The notes below the pieces were generated by a model. The model saw only the letters and a list, made by a program, of their open reading frames with translations. It ran no database searches and was not told where the DNA came from. From the NCBI GenBank assembly GCA_038502055.1, contig JAXRKN010000038.1, positions 124,001 to 188,000 on the forward strand: 64,000 nucleotides of DNA, in the 5' to 3' direction. The position numbers were made by a program, and so were the translations under genes. Of the stretch, positions 25,077 through 37,112 are shown piece after piece (the stretch's first letter is position 1; every line of letters begins with the position of its first letter). The DNA comes from Tanytarsus gracilentus (taxonomy: Eukaryota > Arthropoda > Insecta > Diptera > Chironomidae).

Positions 25077-26763
25077 GAGTGTTGTTTACCCCTTGAAAAG
25101 TAAACATTAAAATTAAAATTAATTTCATCATTTTTAGTGTTTAAGTGTTAATTTTAGTGTTAATTATACTTTCAATGTGTTCCTTAGTCATCAGGTCGTC
25201 AACGTAACATCAAGTTCATCTAATTAAGTCAGGTATTAAGTAAGAATGAGTGAAAATTTTTATTGGTTTTTTTTTTCCATTATTTTCATTAATACATAAG
25301 GTATTTAGATACCTAAAAATGCACTCATTCTTGCTTTAGTAGTATAATTAAGCACTTCCTAGCCTTTCTTTCACTTTGAAACTTTAGTATTCGGGAAATT
25401 CCAAATATTATTTGTTTTGATCCTACTGGATCTCTACTGGATCTTTATAACCTCTAAAACTTCATTTTCAAGTATCGCTTTTTTTTTTCTCTTTTGTCCC
25501 TTTTTCAATTTTAAAACTACTTTCAACTTCTGTTTAGCAGAGAGTTGATAGTTGATAGAAATTTATTAATTAACTTAACCAGGGGGATAATAAGAGCATT
25601 TTGATGGTTATTCATAAAAAATACATTTTTGAATTGATTTGAATAAAGAAAGCGTAGATTCATTCAGTCAAAGAGTGGATATAGAAAACTTAATTAATTT
25701 CACCAGGGGGAAAAAAGCGTTTTCGCATGGTTTTTAAAAAAAAAAATTCAATTTTGAGTTGTTTTGAATGGAGGAGGTATGGATTCATTCAGGGAGTTGA
25801 TAAAGAGAACTTAATTAACTTAACCAGGGGGAAATTAGCGCATTTTGATGGTTTCTCATAAAAATAAATTTTTGGGTTGATTTGAATAAAGGAAGCAAAG
25901 ATTCAGTCAGAGTTAATTGAGAAAACGTAATTAACTTCACCAGGGGGAAATATGTGGTTTTAGTTAAATGTTATTTTTATAATTTATCTTATAATTTTAA
26001 TCAAAATAATGACGTTTTAATCTCGTATTCGTTGGTATCCAACAAAACCAACTGTTAATCTTAGTGACCAGTTGAGGATGGAAGTAGTGAGTACTTACGG
26101 ACGAAACTTGAACGACCAGTACTATCCATGCTAATCAACAAGATTAGATGGAGGAAGGTAGATGATAAACCAAACTTTTATAAAATTGGTTTGACTTTTT
26201 GTTTAGTGTTTGTTTGTTTTGTAATGTGGGTGGGCCAGTTCCTAACAGTTTGTCAGGGCTGAGGAAGGTTGTAGTGACGGTAACTTTTATACAATGCCGT
26301 TGAAACCACCTTTGATTTATTTTATTTTTCTAACTGCAATCGTAAGGTTCAGTTAACTAACCCATAATTGTGATTAGTTGGAAACACTCTATGAGTGATC
26401 ACAAGACTGTTCATAATGAAAAATTTTACGTCATGGGTTACGGCGTCCTGTTTGGTTTTTTCCGCTGGGCGTTCCATGACGACTAACATTACAAAACTCT
26501 AATAGGGGTTATTCGATCGCTAGCATGTCTTTCTCAAGACGTGGGTTGCAGCTCCCGAGGTGGGCGATTCCCGCGGGGACGTCTGCTGTTGAGGGGGAAA
26601 AAAGGGGTATTTATACTCTATTCTTAAGAGAAATCTTAAGAGTTCTGCATGGTTACGTTTTTATCCTTAGCCTAAGCTTTCGAGCTCTGGAAAAGGAAAT
26701 TAAAACGGGCGCGTCTTCCTGGTAACTCCAGCGTGCTACCTATTAGTAATCAATCAATCAATC
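25077..26763. mobile_element. 5'-truncated or non-autonomous non-LTR retro-insertion with 24-bp target-site duplication
   Basis: The 24-bp word starting 'aaatgtcgctttta' occurs at 25053-25076 and again at 26764-26787, flanking exactly this segment. The right end carries a short (AATC)n tail ('aatcaatcaatcaatc') directly before the second copy. A long target-site duplication plus a simple-repeat 3' tail is the hallmark of target-primed reverse transcription. Inside there is no reverse-transcriptase or endonuclease frame: the longest frame (26525-26725, 66 codons) is unremarkable. A 116-124-bp tandem array occupies 25560-25955. The insertion is therefore non-autonomous or reduced to a 3' part. 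Confidence 0.85.
25560..25955. repeat. 116-124-bp tandem repeat inside the retro-insertion
   Basis: Four occurrences of 'aattaactt-accaggggg' at about 25565, 25690, 25812 and 25930, each followed (three times) by a variant of 'cattttgatggtt...aataaatttttg...gattcattcag'. Unit length drifts between 116 and 124 bp. Confidence 0.8.
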
Positions 26764-27194
26764 AAATGTCGCTTTTACATTCCTTTTTGTGTCTAAGTGA
26801 ATTTACTATGACACTCAATTTTTCTTCCTTTCTAACATCTCCATCATGTCCGTAAATATCAAAATTGTTTTTGACACGACGAGTGAATAAATTCTAAGGA
26901 GATTTTTAGTGTAACCCACGAAGTGGTGTAACACTTATATGCCCTGCTTTCCGTCCGTCCGTCCGTTCCTGAAATTCCGAGGCCCCTGGGACAGCTAGAG
27001 ATTTCGGGTTTTCGCCAAATGATAGCTTATAGACTCTAGTTTTGCCCAAATCAATAATATTTCCATCTCTCTCACTTTAAAGTTAGTTAAATTAACAAAA
27101 ACTATTAAATATGGGGGGTGTTGCGTGCAATATAAATTTAAGGGGTAATTTTTAAGTCTTGCAGAAAAATTTTAATTCGATGTCAGATTCAGAA

Positions 27195-27957
27195 CTCGAT
27201 CTTGGTTCTTCAGCTGGATGTTGGTTCTTTCTCTGGAAGTTGGTTCTTCAGCTGAATATTGGTTCCAACGCTGGATGTCGGTTCCTCAGCTGGATGTTGG
27301 TTCCTCAGTTGTATGTTGGTTCTTCAGCTGGATGTTGGTTCCTCAGCTGGATGTTGGTTCCTCAGCTGGATGTTGGTTCCTCAGCTGAGTATTGGTTCCT
27401 CCGCTGGATGTTGGTTCCTCAGCTGGATGTTGGTTCCTCCGCTGGATGTTGGTTCCTCAGCTGGATGTTGGTTCCTCAGCTGGATGTTGGTTCCTCCGCA
27501 GGATGTTGGTTCCTCAGCTGGATGTTGGTTCCTCCACTGGATGTTGGTTCCTCCACTGGATGTTGGTTCCTCCGCTGGATGTTGGTTCCTCAGCTGGATG
27601 TTGGTTCCTCAGCTGGATGTTGGTTCCTCAGCTGGATGTTGGTTCCTCCGCTGGATGTTGGTTCCTCCACTGGATGTTGGTTCCTCCGCTGGATGTTGGT
27701 TCCTCCGCTGGATGTTGGTTCCTCCACTGGATGTTGGTTCCTCAGCTGGATGTTGGTTCCTCCGCTGGATGTTGGTTCCTCAGCTGGATGTTGGTTCCTC
27801 CGCTGGATGTTGGTTCCTCAGCTGGATGTTGGTTCCTCCGCTGGATGTTGGTTCCTCCGCTGGATGTTGGTTCCTCAGCTGGATGTTGGTTCCTCCGCTG
27901 GATGTTAGTTCCTCAGCTGGATGTTGGTTCCTCAGCTGGATGTTAGTTCCTCTATAG
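27195..27957. repeat. 20-bp minisatellite (about 38 units)
   Basis: Near-perfect head-to-tail copies of a 20-bp unit 'ctggatgttggttcctcagc' with A/C variants (cagc/ccgc/cact). Because 20 is not a multiple of 3 and no phase contains a stop, all three forward frames stay open for 184-249 codons and read a 20-residue repeat. I treat these open frames as a by-product of the repeat, not genes. Confidence 0.95.
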
Positions 27958-28270
27958 AATGGCTTCTCCGAGACTTCTCCAAAATGGCTGCTCCAAAAAA
28001 GACTTCTCCAAAATGGCTTCTCCGAGACTTCTCCAAAATGGCTGCTCCAAAAAAGACTTCTCCGAGACTTCTCCAAAATGGCTGCTCCAAAAAAGACTTC
28101 TCCGAGACTTCTCCAAAATGGCTGCTCCAAAAATGACTTCTCCAAAATGGCTACTCCAAAAAAGACTTCTCCAAAATGGCTTCTCCGAGACTTCTCCAAA
28201 ATGACTACTCCAAAAAAGACTTCTCCGAAACTTTTTGAAAATGGCTTCTCCAAGACTTCTCCTAAAAAAC
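27957..28270. repeat. composite short tandem array
   Basis: Alternating blocks 'cttctccgaga', 'cttctccaaaatggct' and 'gctccaaaaaaga' in higher-order arrangement directly after the 20-bp minisatellite. Several frames remain open on both strands, including one of 195 codons on the minus strand that runs back into the minisatellite. Confidence 0.85.
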
Positions 28271-28394
28271 TTGTGCAAGACTTGTCCAAGGTTTCTCTTA
28301 AAAAAAATTCTCTAGAAAATTCCCCAAAAAAATCTTCCACATAATTACATTTCCTTAGCATTTCCAATACTGATCAGTTACAAGTGGGTTACAC

Positions 28395-30092
28395 GGCAAC
28401 ACCCACGTGTGGGTTTTGAAACATTTTTTAAAAAGCTTTATTATTTCTTAACACTCAAACACAATCAACGTGCACCATTCACAATAAAATAATGAATTGG
28501 GATAAAATAAAATCACTCAACTCCTCTGATTAGAGCTTTCATTATTGAATTTTCCGGTATAATTTTGAACCTTCACAGCAGCAATCGAGCCATCAATTTT
28601 CGTTGATTGTTTCTCCACTTCAAAATATCACGAAAATGTGAAACATACATCAGGATTAGAAGAGGTTTTCGAGTAAGAAAATAACACTGATGCGATGAGA
28701 GGGTATAAGGGAGGTTATGCATAAATTACGTCACATTGATAAAATATATTTTTTAAATTTTACCTTAAATTTCTGTGTATGATTTTATTAAAATTGAAAT
28801 AAACATTTTGTTACTCAATTTTTAAACTCACCCCAGATAAAAAGGAAATTTATTTTTGAAACACAACATTTGAAGAGGAATTCATTCGATTTCGAGAGGA
28901 AATCAATCATGCGAGCAAAAAAATGATGAACGTCTTCAAATTCTCGCATAAATCCTTTCACACATGCTCGTGGGAAAAAATAAGCGATGATCTGCAATAA
29001 ATTTTTGTCGCGCTTGAAAGATGTCCAACAATTTATTCCTCACTCAGATTTGTGTTGAAAACTGTAATTAAAAAAGTTTGCACTATTGTTAAACGGGAAA
29101 AATTCACAGTTTACACAAATTCCTTCTAATCTCCATACATGCTTGCAATCTATGACTTTGAGAGCTTACATTCTGACACGATGTAATTCCGAACGTCGAC
29201 AACTTTAAATTGCTTTTTTATCGCAACAATAATGCGGTGATTTTTAAAGGGTTATTAAATAGTTTTCATTGTACGAGAATTTTAGCAAAAAATAATGAAG
29301 ATCTTTAAAAATAAAATTGTTAGTCACAAAACCTTATTGATCTTATTTTGGCAACGAAATATTTAGTGCATGATGACCCGATAGAGCGACCTCATAAAAC
29401 AAATTTCTCTCTTTTACGTTCTGAATAATTTTTTCCAGTGAATTTCATCTCATAAAAATCATCCCTCGACTCTCGCATGCTGCAGCATGAGTTTTTTAAA
29501 GAGAGAAAATCAATCGGAGGGTAAGTGAGAGTGTCATTGAAAGCTTATGTTGGTAAATGAGAGGGAGATTAAATTAAATCGGAGGATTAAAATTTTATTT
29601 TCTTTTGCGTCGCATCTTCGTTTTTATTTCGATATATTCGGCTTTTACAGTTAAGAGTTTGTTATTAAATTTATTTAAATATGCAGTCAATTCACGTTGA
29701 TAAAATAACTTTAAATCAAGGGGTGGAAACATAATTTTACAAATTAACGAATAAAATTTATAATTTTTTATTAATTTATTTTTAATTCAAATATTTGATT
29801 CCTATATATGGCCTTGAAAAATCAAGTATTTGGGTGAAATACACACATTTAAAATAATCAGTTTCCGGCTATTAAAATCACTTATTGTTAAAAAATTGTA
29901 TCACGTGAAAAAAGTTATAAAACTTTATTGCATACTCATTCAAATTCTCGTCTGTATTTTCATTTACATTCGATCCGTCGAGAGATCAACAACGCGCGCG
30001 TTGAACTCTCTTTTATTTTATTTTTTTAAAAATTCTATTCTTTAACCAGTGACCGGTATTTTTTTTGTACTTGAAATCAGGTTTTTGTTGTG
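28395..30092. other. intergenic; putative Oatp promoter side
   Basis: No coding features recognised. A 14-bp perfect palindrome CAACGCGCGCGTTG sits at 29990-30003, 90 bp before the Oatp start codon, in otherwise very AT-rich DNA. Confidence 0.5.
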
Positions 30093-32782
30093 ATGTTGAA
30101 GAGTCGAGAAAAAAATAAATCTTCACCGTCAATTGAAGACGTTTTGAGTAAACTTAGCGATGAAAAGCTTTGTGGAAATTTTGACGACATTTTTCAACTC
30201 ATACCCGTGACAAAAGATACGTCATGTGGAATCTCTTTCATACGAGGGAAATTATTGCAAAAGTATGTGTAGAGTGATCGTAATAAATCCATCAAAACAA
30301 TTTTTTACTCTCTAATTTTTAACTTGTTAACTAAACTTTAAATTAGATTCGCAAACAAGAAAGCATTAGTCTGTTTATACGGTCTTTTAAGTTTGGTTTT
30401 TGCATCAGCTGGTAAATGATAACTTTTATCTTCATGTTATTGAAATTAACCGCAAAATATTTCAAGGCTCGTACTTCAATGCGACAATAACAACGATGGA
30501 AAAAAGATATAAAATATCATCGAGAAACATGGGAATTATATCAGTGGGAAATGACATTAGTTCGCTGTTTCTTTCCGCTTTTATCGCGTATTATGGCGGA
30601 AAATCTCATCGACCACGCTGGATCGCTGTGAGTGATAATTGATTTTCTAATAATAGAATTTTGATAAATTCCACTGAATGACACTTAAAAAAATTTTCTA
30701 CACATTTTTGAACTTTAACGTTTTTTTTCGACAACAACGATTTTTTTTATGCCTCAGTCGTAAAAATCAATTCAACCATAAAACCATCAAAATTAATTTA
30801 AACGTCCAAATAAATCATCACTCATAAAATTAGCGCCTAAAAAATGACAGATTTGAATCAATTAAACTTTTTTCTTAATTTGCTAATCAACTTAATTTGC
30901 TAATTTTCCAGGTGGGACTTTTTTCAATTGTAATTTTTTGTCTGATCAATGCCAGTCCTCATTTTTTGTACGGCGCGGGAAATGAAGCGTTATCGCTGAC
31001 TGTTGAATTTGGCGGCGAAAAAGATTCGGAAAGTTCTCAAGACGCTCAAATTGCTGCAAATCAAAAATCGTTGTGCCTTCGAAATGGTAAAATTTAAATT
31101 TTTATATTTTTTTATTAATCATCGTTATTGCAGAAAAAGGCACAGCATGTGAGACCGATGAAGGTAGCATCACACCGCAAATTTTGTTATTTATCGCTCA
31201 GCTCATTGCTGGTATTGGTCAGACAATTTGTTCAACATTGGGAATCTCCTACTTGGACGATAACATTAAGAAAACTAAAACACCAGCTTTGATGAGTATG
31301 AAATGATTTTTTTACAGTTAAATTAAATTAAATTAAATTTTAGGCATTTCATTTTTCATGAGACTTCTCGGTCCTGCTTTTGGTTATGCTCTCGCATCAT
31401 ATTGTCTTAAACTTTATGTTGCACCTCATCTCACACCAGTGATTGACAATAAAGATCCACGATGGATTGGAGCGTGGTTCATTGGATGGCTAATTTTTGC
31501 ATTTGTTCTTCTTATCTTTGCTTTTGCTGTCAGCATGTTTCCAAAAGAGCTTCCTAGAGCTGCTGTAAGGAGGCGAATTGAGGAGGAAAAAATTAAGCGA
31601 GGAATTAAGCAAGCATCAGGCAATTCTGTCGGTGATTCTGAAGCTTCACTCAGCGACATGATTGTGACCTTTAAGCGACTCTTTAAAAATAAGGTTTTCA
31701 TGCTGATGAACCTTGCTGGAATTTTACATATTTTTGGGTAATTAAAAATTATAAAATTATTCTTTAATAATTTTGAAATTTTAGATTTCTCCCTTATTGG
31801 ATTTACACTCCGAAGATGATCGAAACACTTTACCATCAAACTGCCTCCGCCTCGAGTTTTTATACTGGAACTTTAGCGATTGTTTTCTCAGGAATTGGAG
31901 TCCTCCTTGGCGGTCTCTTTATCTCAACTTACAAACCCAGTGCAAGATTTTTAACAATGTGGCACGTAATCGCTGGAATTTTGTGCACTGCCGGCATAAT
32001 TTCTTATGCATTCATTGGTTGTGCTGAGAGTGAAAAATCAGTGAGCATTCATCAACACTCGGACATGCCGTGCAATGAAAATTGCCATTGTGATTTTGTG
32101 AAATATTCACCAGTTTGTGGAAGCAACAATTTAACTTATATTTCGGCATGCCATGCTGGTTGTTCTGAGATCTCTTTTAAGAATTCAACGAAATATTTCG
32201 AGGAGTGTTCATGCGTTGGATCTCAGTCAATAGAATTTAATTCACCATTTTCTCATGGCACAATAAATACTTCCGCAAAAGCTGGTCCGTGTTTGGTTAA
32301 TTGTCAAAAAGAGCTCTTTATCTTTCTGGCAATTATGTGTGCTATGAAATTTATTGGGGCGACAGGAAGGACATCAAACTTCTTGGTTTCCATAAGATGC
32401 ATTGATCAAAATGACAAATCAGTGGCAATTGGTTTGGGAGCAACTTTAATTCACTTGTTTGCTTTCATTCCATCGCCAATTTTATTTGGATATATTTTGG
32501 ACAAGTGAGAAATTATTAATTTATTAAATTTGTGTAAATTTTATTGTATTTTTTAGATCATGCTTAGTTTTTGGCAAGACTTGCAACGGAACTGGAAATT
32601 GTTGGCTTTATGACAGTGAAACGCTGCGATATTTAATTAATTTTACGGCGGCTTTATTCATTGCACTTGGAACGATTGTTGATCTTGGTGTTTGGTACTT
32701 TGTAAAGGATCTGAAAATTTTCGACGATGAAGATTTAGAAACTGAAACTAAGAGCGAGGCAACTGTTGATATAAGACTTTAA
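30093..32782 (+). CDS. Oatp: organic anion transporting polypeptide (Oatp/SLCO family)
   Basis: Twelve-span plasma-membrane transporter of amphipathic organic anions (steroid conjugates, ecdysteroid-like compounds, drugs) of the SLCO/MFS family. Eight exons: 30093-30262, 30347-30411, 30467-30627, 30912-31086, 31134-31295, 31344-31737, 31785-32504, 32557-32782. Phases all close, giving 690 residues, a normal length. Seen: cytoplasmic N-terminus, first span LVCLYGLLSLVFAS, the superfamily signature DPRWIGAWFIGW before span 6, a cytoplasmic loop, and a large extracellular Kazal-like loop (CNENCHCDFVKYSPVCGSNN, then SACHAGC and ECSC) between spans 9 and 10. The C-terminal spans follow. ATG at 30093 is taken. 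The preceding GTG is not needed. Which Oatp orthologue is not resolved. Confidence 0.95.
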
Positions 32783-33102
32783 AATTAAATTTAAGTAACA
32801 TTTTTTTGTGAATCTGCTTTAATTTTTTTGTCAAAGAATCTCTTTAAAGTTTTTTTTATGAAATTTAAATTAAAGATGTAACTTTATTGAAAAATCTTTG
32901 AATTAAACTGTCATTTTGAATTTTATATTAACGCGTTGCCTTATGCGATTCGCGTTTAAGTAACACAAAAGTAGTTCAATAGATGTCACGGCAGACATAT
33001 TAAAGTTAATTTAAAAAGTACAAAAATCGTTATATTGGAAACATAAATTTCTTTATTTTAAGCTATGTGATGTGTGTGTGTAATCATTATGTCATCGAGT
33101 GT
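32783..33102. other. short convergent intergenic gap
   Basis: The 320 bp between the stop codons of the convergent Oatp and AIFM3-like genes hold their 3' untranslated ends. Nothing else seen. Confidence 0.5.
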
Positions 33103-36100
33103 TTAGAGAATTTTTTTAATCCATGCAAACGGGCTTGCTTCAATATCGCTTTTTGAGAGAGTTTTACCCTGTGCTAAGTATTCAGCAAATTGTGAGGCAA
33201 TTGGATCTTTTCCGCATGTCGATACTGCGATAACTTTTTCGTCATCTCCAATGTAGAAAGCCACAAATTTCATATCATCTAGACTTCCCACAATTTTGGT
33301 TTCCTTTGGCCTCCCATGACCCGCATATCTGAGTGATCGTCCAAACACCATGGTCCAGAAGAATGGAACGGCTTTCAATTTTCCTCGCTTATCGCACATG
33401 TTTAAGGCTGCAATTTTTCCATGTAGTTGAGCTAGTCCATAATGACCGATTGTCTCACGATTGCCAGTCATTAAAATTGGTGCATTAGCAATGTCACCAC
33501 CGACATAAATATCAGGAATGTTTGATTGAAGATAATCGTCCGTATCAATTGAGCCATTGCCATTAATGTTAATTCCACTGTCTTTAAGGAATTCCGTATT
33601 GAAAGTCGTACCAACTCCCATAATTAAAATATCAGCTTTTAAACTTCTTCCATCATTAAGAATGACCGATTCAATCGTGCCGTCAGAATTTCCAATGCAT
33701 TCCTTAATTCCATTTTTCATAGCAAATTCAACATTTTGCTCCTCGAAGAATGTCTGCATGCGCTCGCCGACTTCCTTCCCGAATGCCCTCAACGGATAGC
33801 TTTCACGTCCAATTACTGTCACCTTTGCTGCTTTCTTTACACAAAACGCAGCCGCTTCCATTCCGATGAAGCTCACACCAAGAATTACAACATGAGTCTG
33901 GTCATTAAGTTTATCATTAATTGCATTAGCATCGACAATGTTTCGAAGGACAAAAACATTCTTAAGATCGGCACCGGGAATTTCAATTTTTCTTGCTTTC
34001 GATCCAGTTGCGATATAAATTTTATCAAACTTAATCTTATTGCCATTATCGAGCATTAACTCCTTATCGTGTGAATTAAGTGATGTAGCTGACACACCTG
34101 ATAGCACCTCAATGTGATTGTCCTCATAAAATTTCTGTGAACGAAGTTGAATCGATTCGGGTTTTGCGTCCATGACTTTGCTCAATTTTGGTCGATCGTA
34201 TGGGAGAACTAACTCGTTTGAGATGAGAACAATGCGACCGCTATATCCGCCTTTGGATCTAAGTGTCTCAGCACAAATTGCACCACTAGGCCCGCCTCCA
34301 ACGACTACAAAAACTCGCGGATCTTTCATGTCACGCCTTGTCAAGTTGTGAGACCGCTTGTTGGATTCAAGCTCAGATTTTTTAGCTCTCACTTTGACTT
34401 GTCCTTGTTCGATCTTAACCTGATAGCAAGGAATCGAATCTTGACCGGGAAAGTCTTCAATATCTCCATTCGCTATGTTAAAGCATGCTCCATGCCTAAT
34501 TAGGAAAATAAAATTAATCAATAAAATTTGAATTTTCTTTTAATTCATACCAAGGACATCTAATTCTTCCATCACTCAATGCGCCAGTCGAAAGTAAAGC
34601 ACCATAGTGACTGCACTTTGTGCCTAATGCCGAGATTTTGCCGTTTTGTTTGACAATCAACACCTTCGAGTCCCCAAGGTCAAAATTTCTCATTTCATTT
34701 TCGCCGATTTCGTTTTCTTCGCAGACGACATCTTCGATGAATTCTTCCGAGTTGGCTAAAGATATGAAAATTAAAAAAAATTATGTAAAATGAATTGAAT
34801 ATTTTTTATTTACCAAAAAAAGTATACATTTTAAAAATATTTTCTTCCCTTCTTACTCGATAGATTGACAGAGAGAGACTAACCAAACAACTTTTGCCTT
34901 TTATATTTTTTATACCGACACATGACGTCACGTTGGGAAACAAATAAGAGGGTGAACATTTTCCATAATATTAAAACAATAAAACCGCACAGTATCGCAG
35001 TGTCTGATTTCAATGCAACATAATCCAAAAATATTTTTTTGTAAGTCTGCTGATAAGAAAAATTTATCTTGAAGGTCAATCGGAAAGAAATTAAAATTAC
35101 AAAAAAATATTGTCATTGAAAAAAATAAAATACAGCTAATTAAAAATGATCATTAAAAAATATCTTTTTAGTCATTTTACATAGAAAAACTTGTTCATAA
35201 ATTTTGTCACTCATTTGATAAAAAAAATTCATCTTCTTATCGAAATTATTTTTCATACATTTCATAATTCCCATTCCTCTCTCACTCTCGCAAATGACAA
35301 AAATTCTCTCACGTCTTGTACCAGCGCATATAGAATATTTAAAGCACAATTTATATGTAAAAGAAAAAATACAGAGAGAGAGCAGACCTGATCGAGCGGA
35401 GACGAAGAAAAGAGTTTATGAATTTTGAGAGTTCTTGTAGCGGGAAGATTTCTCAGTCAGTCGTTTGAAAATATCTGAACAAGTTAGACTGCATGCAATT
35501 TAAATAAATTTTTCATGGAAAATTTCAAATCAGAAAATGATTCGATGACAAAGAAAAATGACGATGAAAGGTGATGGCAAAAAATTATTTAAATTTTAAA
35601 AATTAATTTTAAATATTTTAGAACCCACACGCATGTGGAAAGAAACTATTTCGCATTAATTTGTTATCCACTTAGGCGGTTGCTAAATTATTTTCGAGAC
35701 ATATTCTTTAGCACAGAGGCAATGGACGGAAAAACCGGCACAACAAGGTCATGGAGCCATTTGATACGTCGACTAAGAAAATTATTTTCACGCAATCAAC
35801 GAACATATCCGATCAATTCGTATCCCCGTTTAGTGCTTCCAAAAGTTAATCTCAAACATGAATATGACATGAATCATGAGAAACGAGGGCTTGCCATAAT
35901 TTTCAATCATAAAATTTTCGATGGTCACATGGGACATTCTGAAAGAACGGGCACTGAAGTGGACCTTAAAAACCTCATAAAAACATGCCAGACATTGGAG
36001 TTTTCTATTAAATCATTCAACGATCTGAAGAGAACCGAAATTTTCCGGAAACTTGAAAAGAGTAAGTAAACTATGCTACAACATAAAATTTTTATAAAAA

Positions 36101-37112
36101 CATCTGGTGAAATTCTTAAAATTAATTTTAGTCTCACAACAAGACCATTCCAAATCTGACTGCATTCTGATTGTAATTTTGTCTCACGGTGAGCGAAATC
36201 AAATCTTTTGCCGTGATGACGGCTATGATATCGACCAAGTGACATCATTTTTCACCGACGAAGCATGCCCGACTCTCAGCGGCAAACCCAAACTATTTTT
36301 TATTCAATCATGTCGAGGCAAGAATTTTGACACGGGACATTCAATGACTTATTCAATTAATTATGAATTGAAAAGGCAAGACCTGCGAGGTGGTCGTGAA
36401 AGAGTTGACGTCACTGCTCTCGGATTATTACCAATGGAGTTGCAAACAGAGGAAATGGTTCACAATCCGCCAAATCATCCCGACTTTTTAATTGTACGAT
36501 CAGCAATGCCAGACTATGTGTCGTTCCGCAATACAACTCAAGGCTCATGGTTTATTCAGCACTTGTGTGAGGAGCTCAATAAAGTCGGGAATGATGTGGA
36601 TATTTTAACAATTTTAACTTTTGTAAATCGACGAGTGTCGGAGAAAGAAAGTTCCATAAAAAGAAGCAAGCAAATTTTGTGTACGTCGACCATGCTTACG
36701 AAGCAATTAGTGTTCCATAAAAAAAGTCACATCGAACATATGACGCATTAAAAATCACTTAATAAGATAAAAGTCACGTTCGAGATTGAGAGCATTTGTT
36801 TCATGGGCTGGACACTTAAAATTTATTTAAAAAATTACTTTGGATTATAAAATTTATAAATCCATAGATTTAAATTAAAATTTGTAATTTTTTGACTCAA
36901 CTGCATCGCCCCTCGAAAACTTATTTTATGTCATTCACAAGTACTTTTTAGGGCATTAATTATTTTATTTTTTCTGAGTTAAAAAGGCAACATAAATGTG
37001 CATAGAAGCATAGTAAACATTGACCTCGATTTCTTTGCTGAATATTTTTCACTTCTTACTCACCACTTCCACTCGATCGCCTTGGAAAGGCTTTGCAACT
37101 TCCAGCTCCCAT
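33103..37112 (-). CDS. AIFM3: AIFM3-like Rieske/FAD pyridine-nucleotide-disulphide oxidoreductase
   Basis: Apoptosis-inducing-factor family flavoprotein with an N-terminal Rieske [2Fe-2S] domain. Main model: 37112-37064, 34755-34551, 34495-33103, 548 residues. Exon 1 gives MGAGSCKAFPRR..., a myristoylation-type start that parallels the MGG... N-terminus of vertebrate AIFM3. It ends in phase 1, as exon 2 requires. Rieske ligands are Cys64, His66, Cys83 and His86 (KCSHYG...CPWHGACF). The FAD dinucleotide fold is GGGPSG at about 151-156, the NAD fold VILGVSFIGMEAAAF, and FAD contact IYVGGD. Two other first exons could serve the same phase-1 acceptor. One is 34829-34814 (MYTFF, giving 537 residues). 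The other is a segment ending at 34888 with a hydrophobic span (ILCGFIVLILW) and the end KRQKLF. A complete caspase gene lies in intron 1 on the other strand. Confidence 0.9.
35515..36751 (+). CDS. caspase (C14 cysteine protease)
   Basis: Apoptotic cysteine protease. Exons 35515-35570, 35622-36061, 36132-36751, 371 residues. Seen: an N-terminal region of about 105 residues, rich in basic residues and with no CARD or DED recognised. The p20 core follows: RGLAIIFNHKIF, then catalytic His184 in LIVILSHGE, KLFFIQSCRG with catalytic Cys226, and the acidic-poor linker region. The p10 core is DFLIVRSAMPDYVSFRNT and GSWFIQHLCEEL. The active-site pentapeptide is QSCRG, where most caspases have QACxG. 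Start: first ATG in exon 1, which also has an initiator-like TCAGTCAG motif about 60 bp upstream (35452). The gene lies wholly inside the first intron of the AIFM3-like gene, opposite strand. Whether it is an initiator or an effector caspase cannot be decided from the N-terminus. Confidence 0.93.

Larger units (their letters stand above)
26909..28394. mobile_element. TIR-bounded repeat-filled element (1.49 kb)
   Basis: The block begins GTGTAACCCAC (26909-26919) and ends with the exact inverse complement GTGGGTTACAC (28384-28394). Between the ends are about 270 bp of unique sequence, a 20-bp minisatellite and a second composite array. There is no transposase. No clear target-site duplication was found, so the element limits are tentative. 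It lies 120 bp after the preceding retro-insertion. Confidence 0.55.

Noticed and set aside
27159..27957. Three overlapping forward frames of 184-249 codons and a 195-codon minus-strand frame (27780-28367)
   Set aside because: All are read-throughs of a 20-bp tandem repeat and the adjoining array that lack stops in these phases. No splice or start context and no non-repetitive domain.
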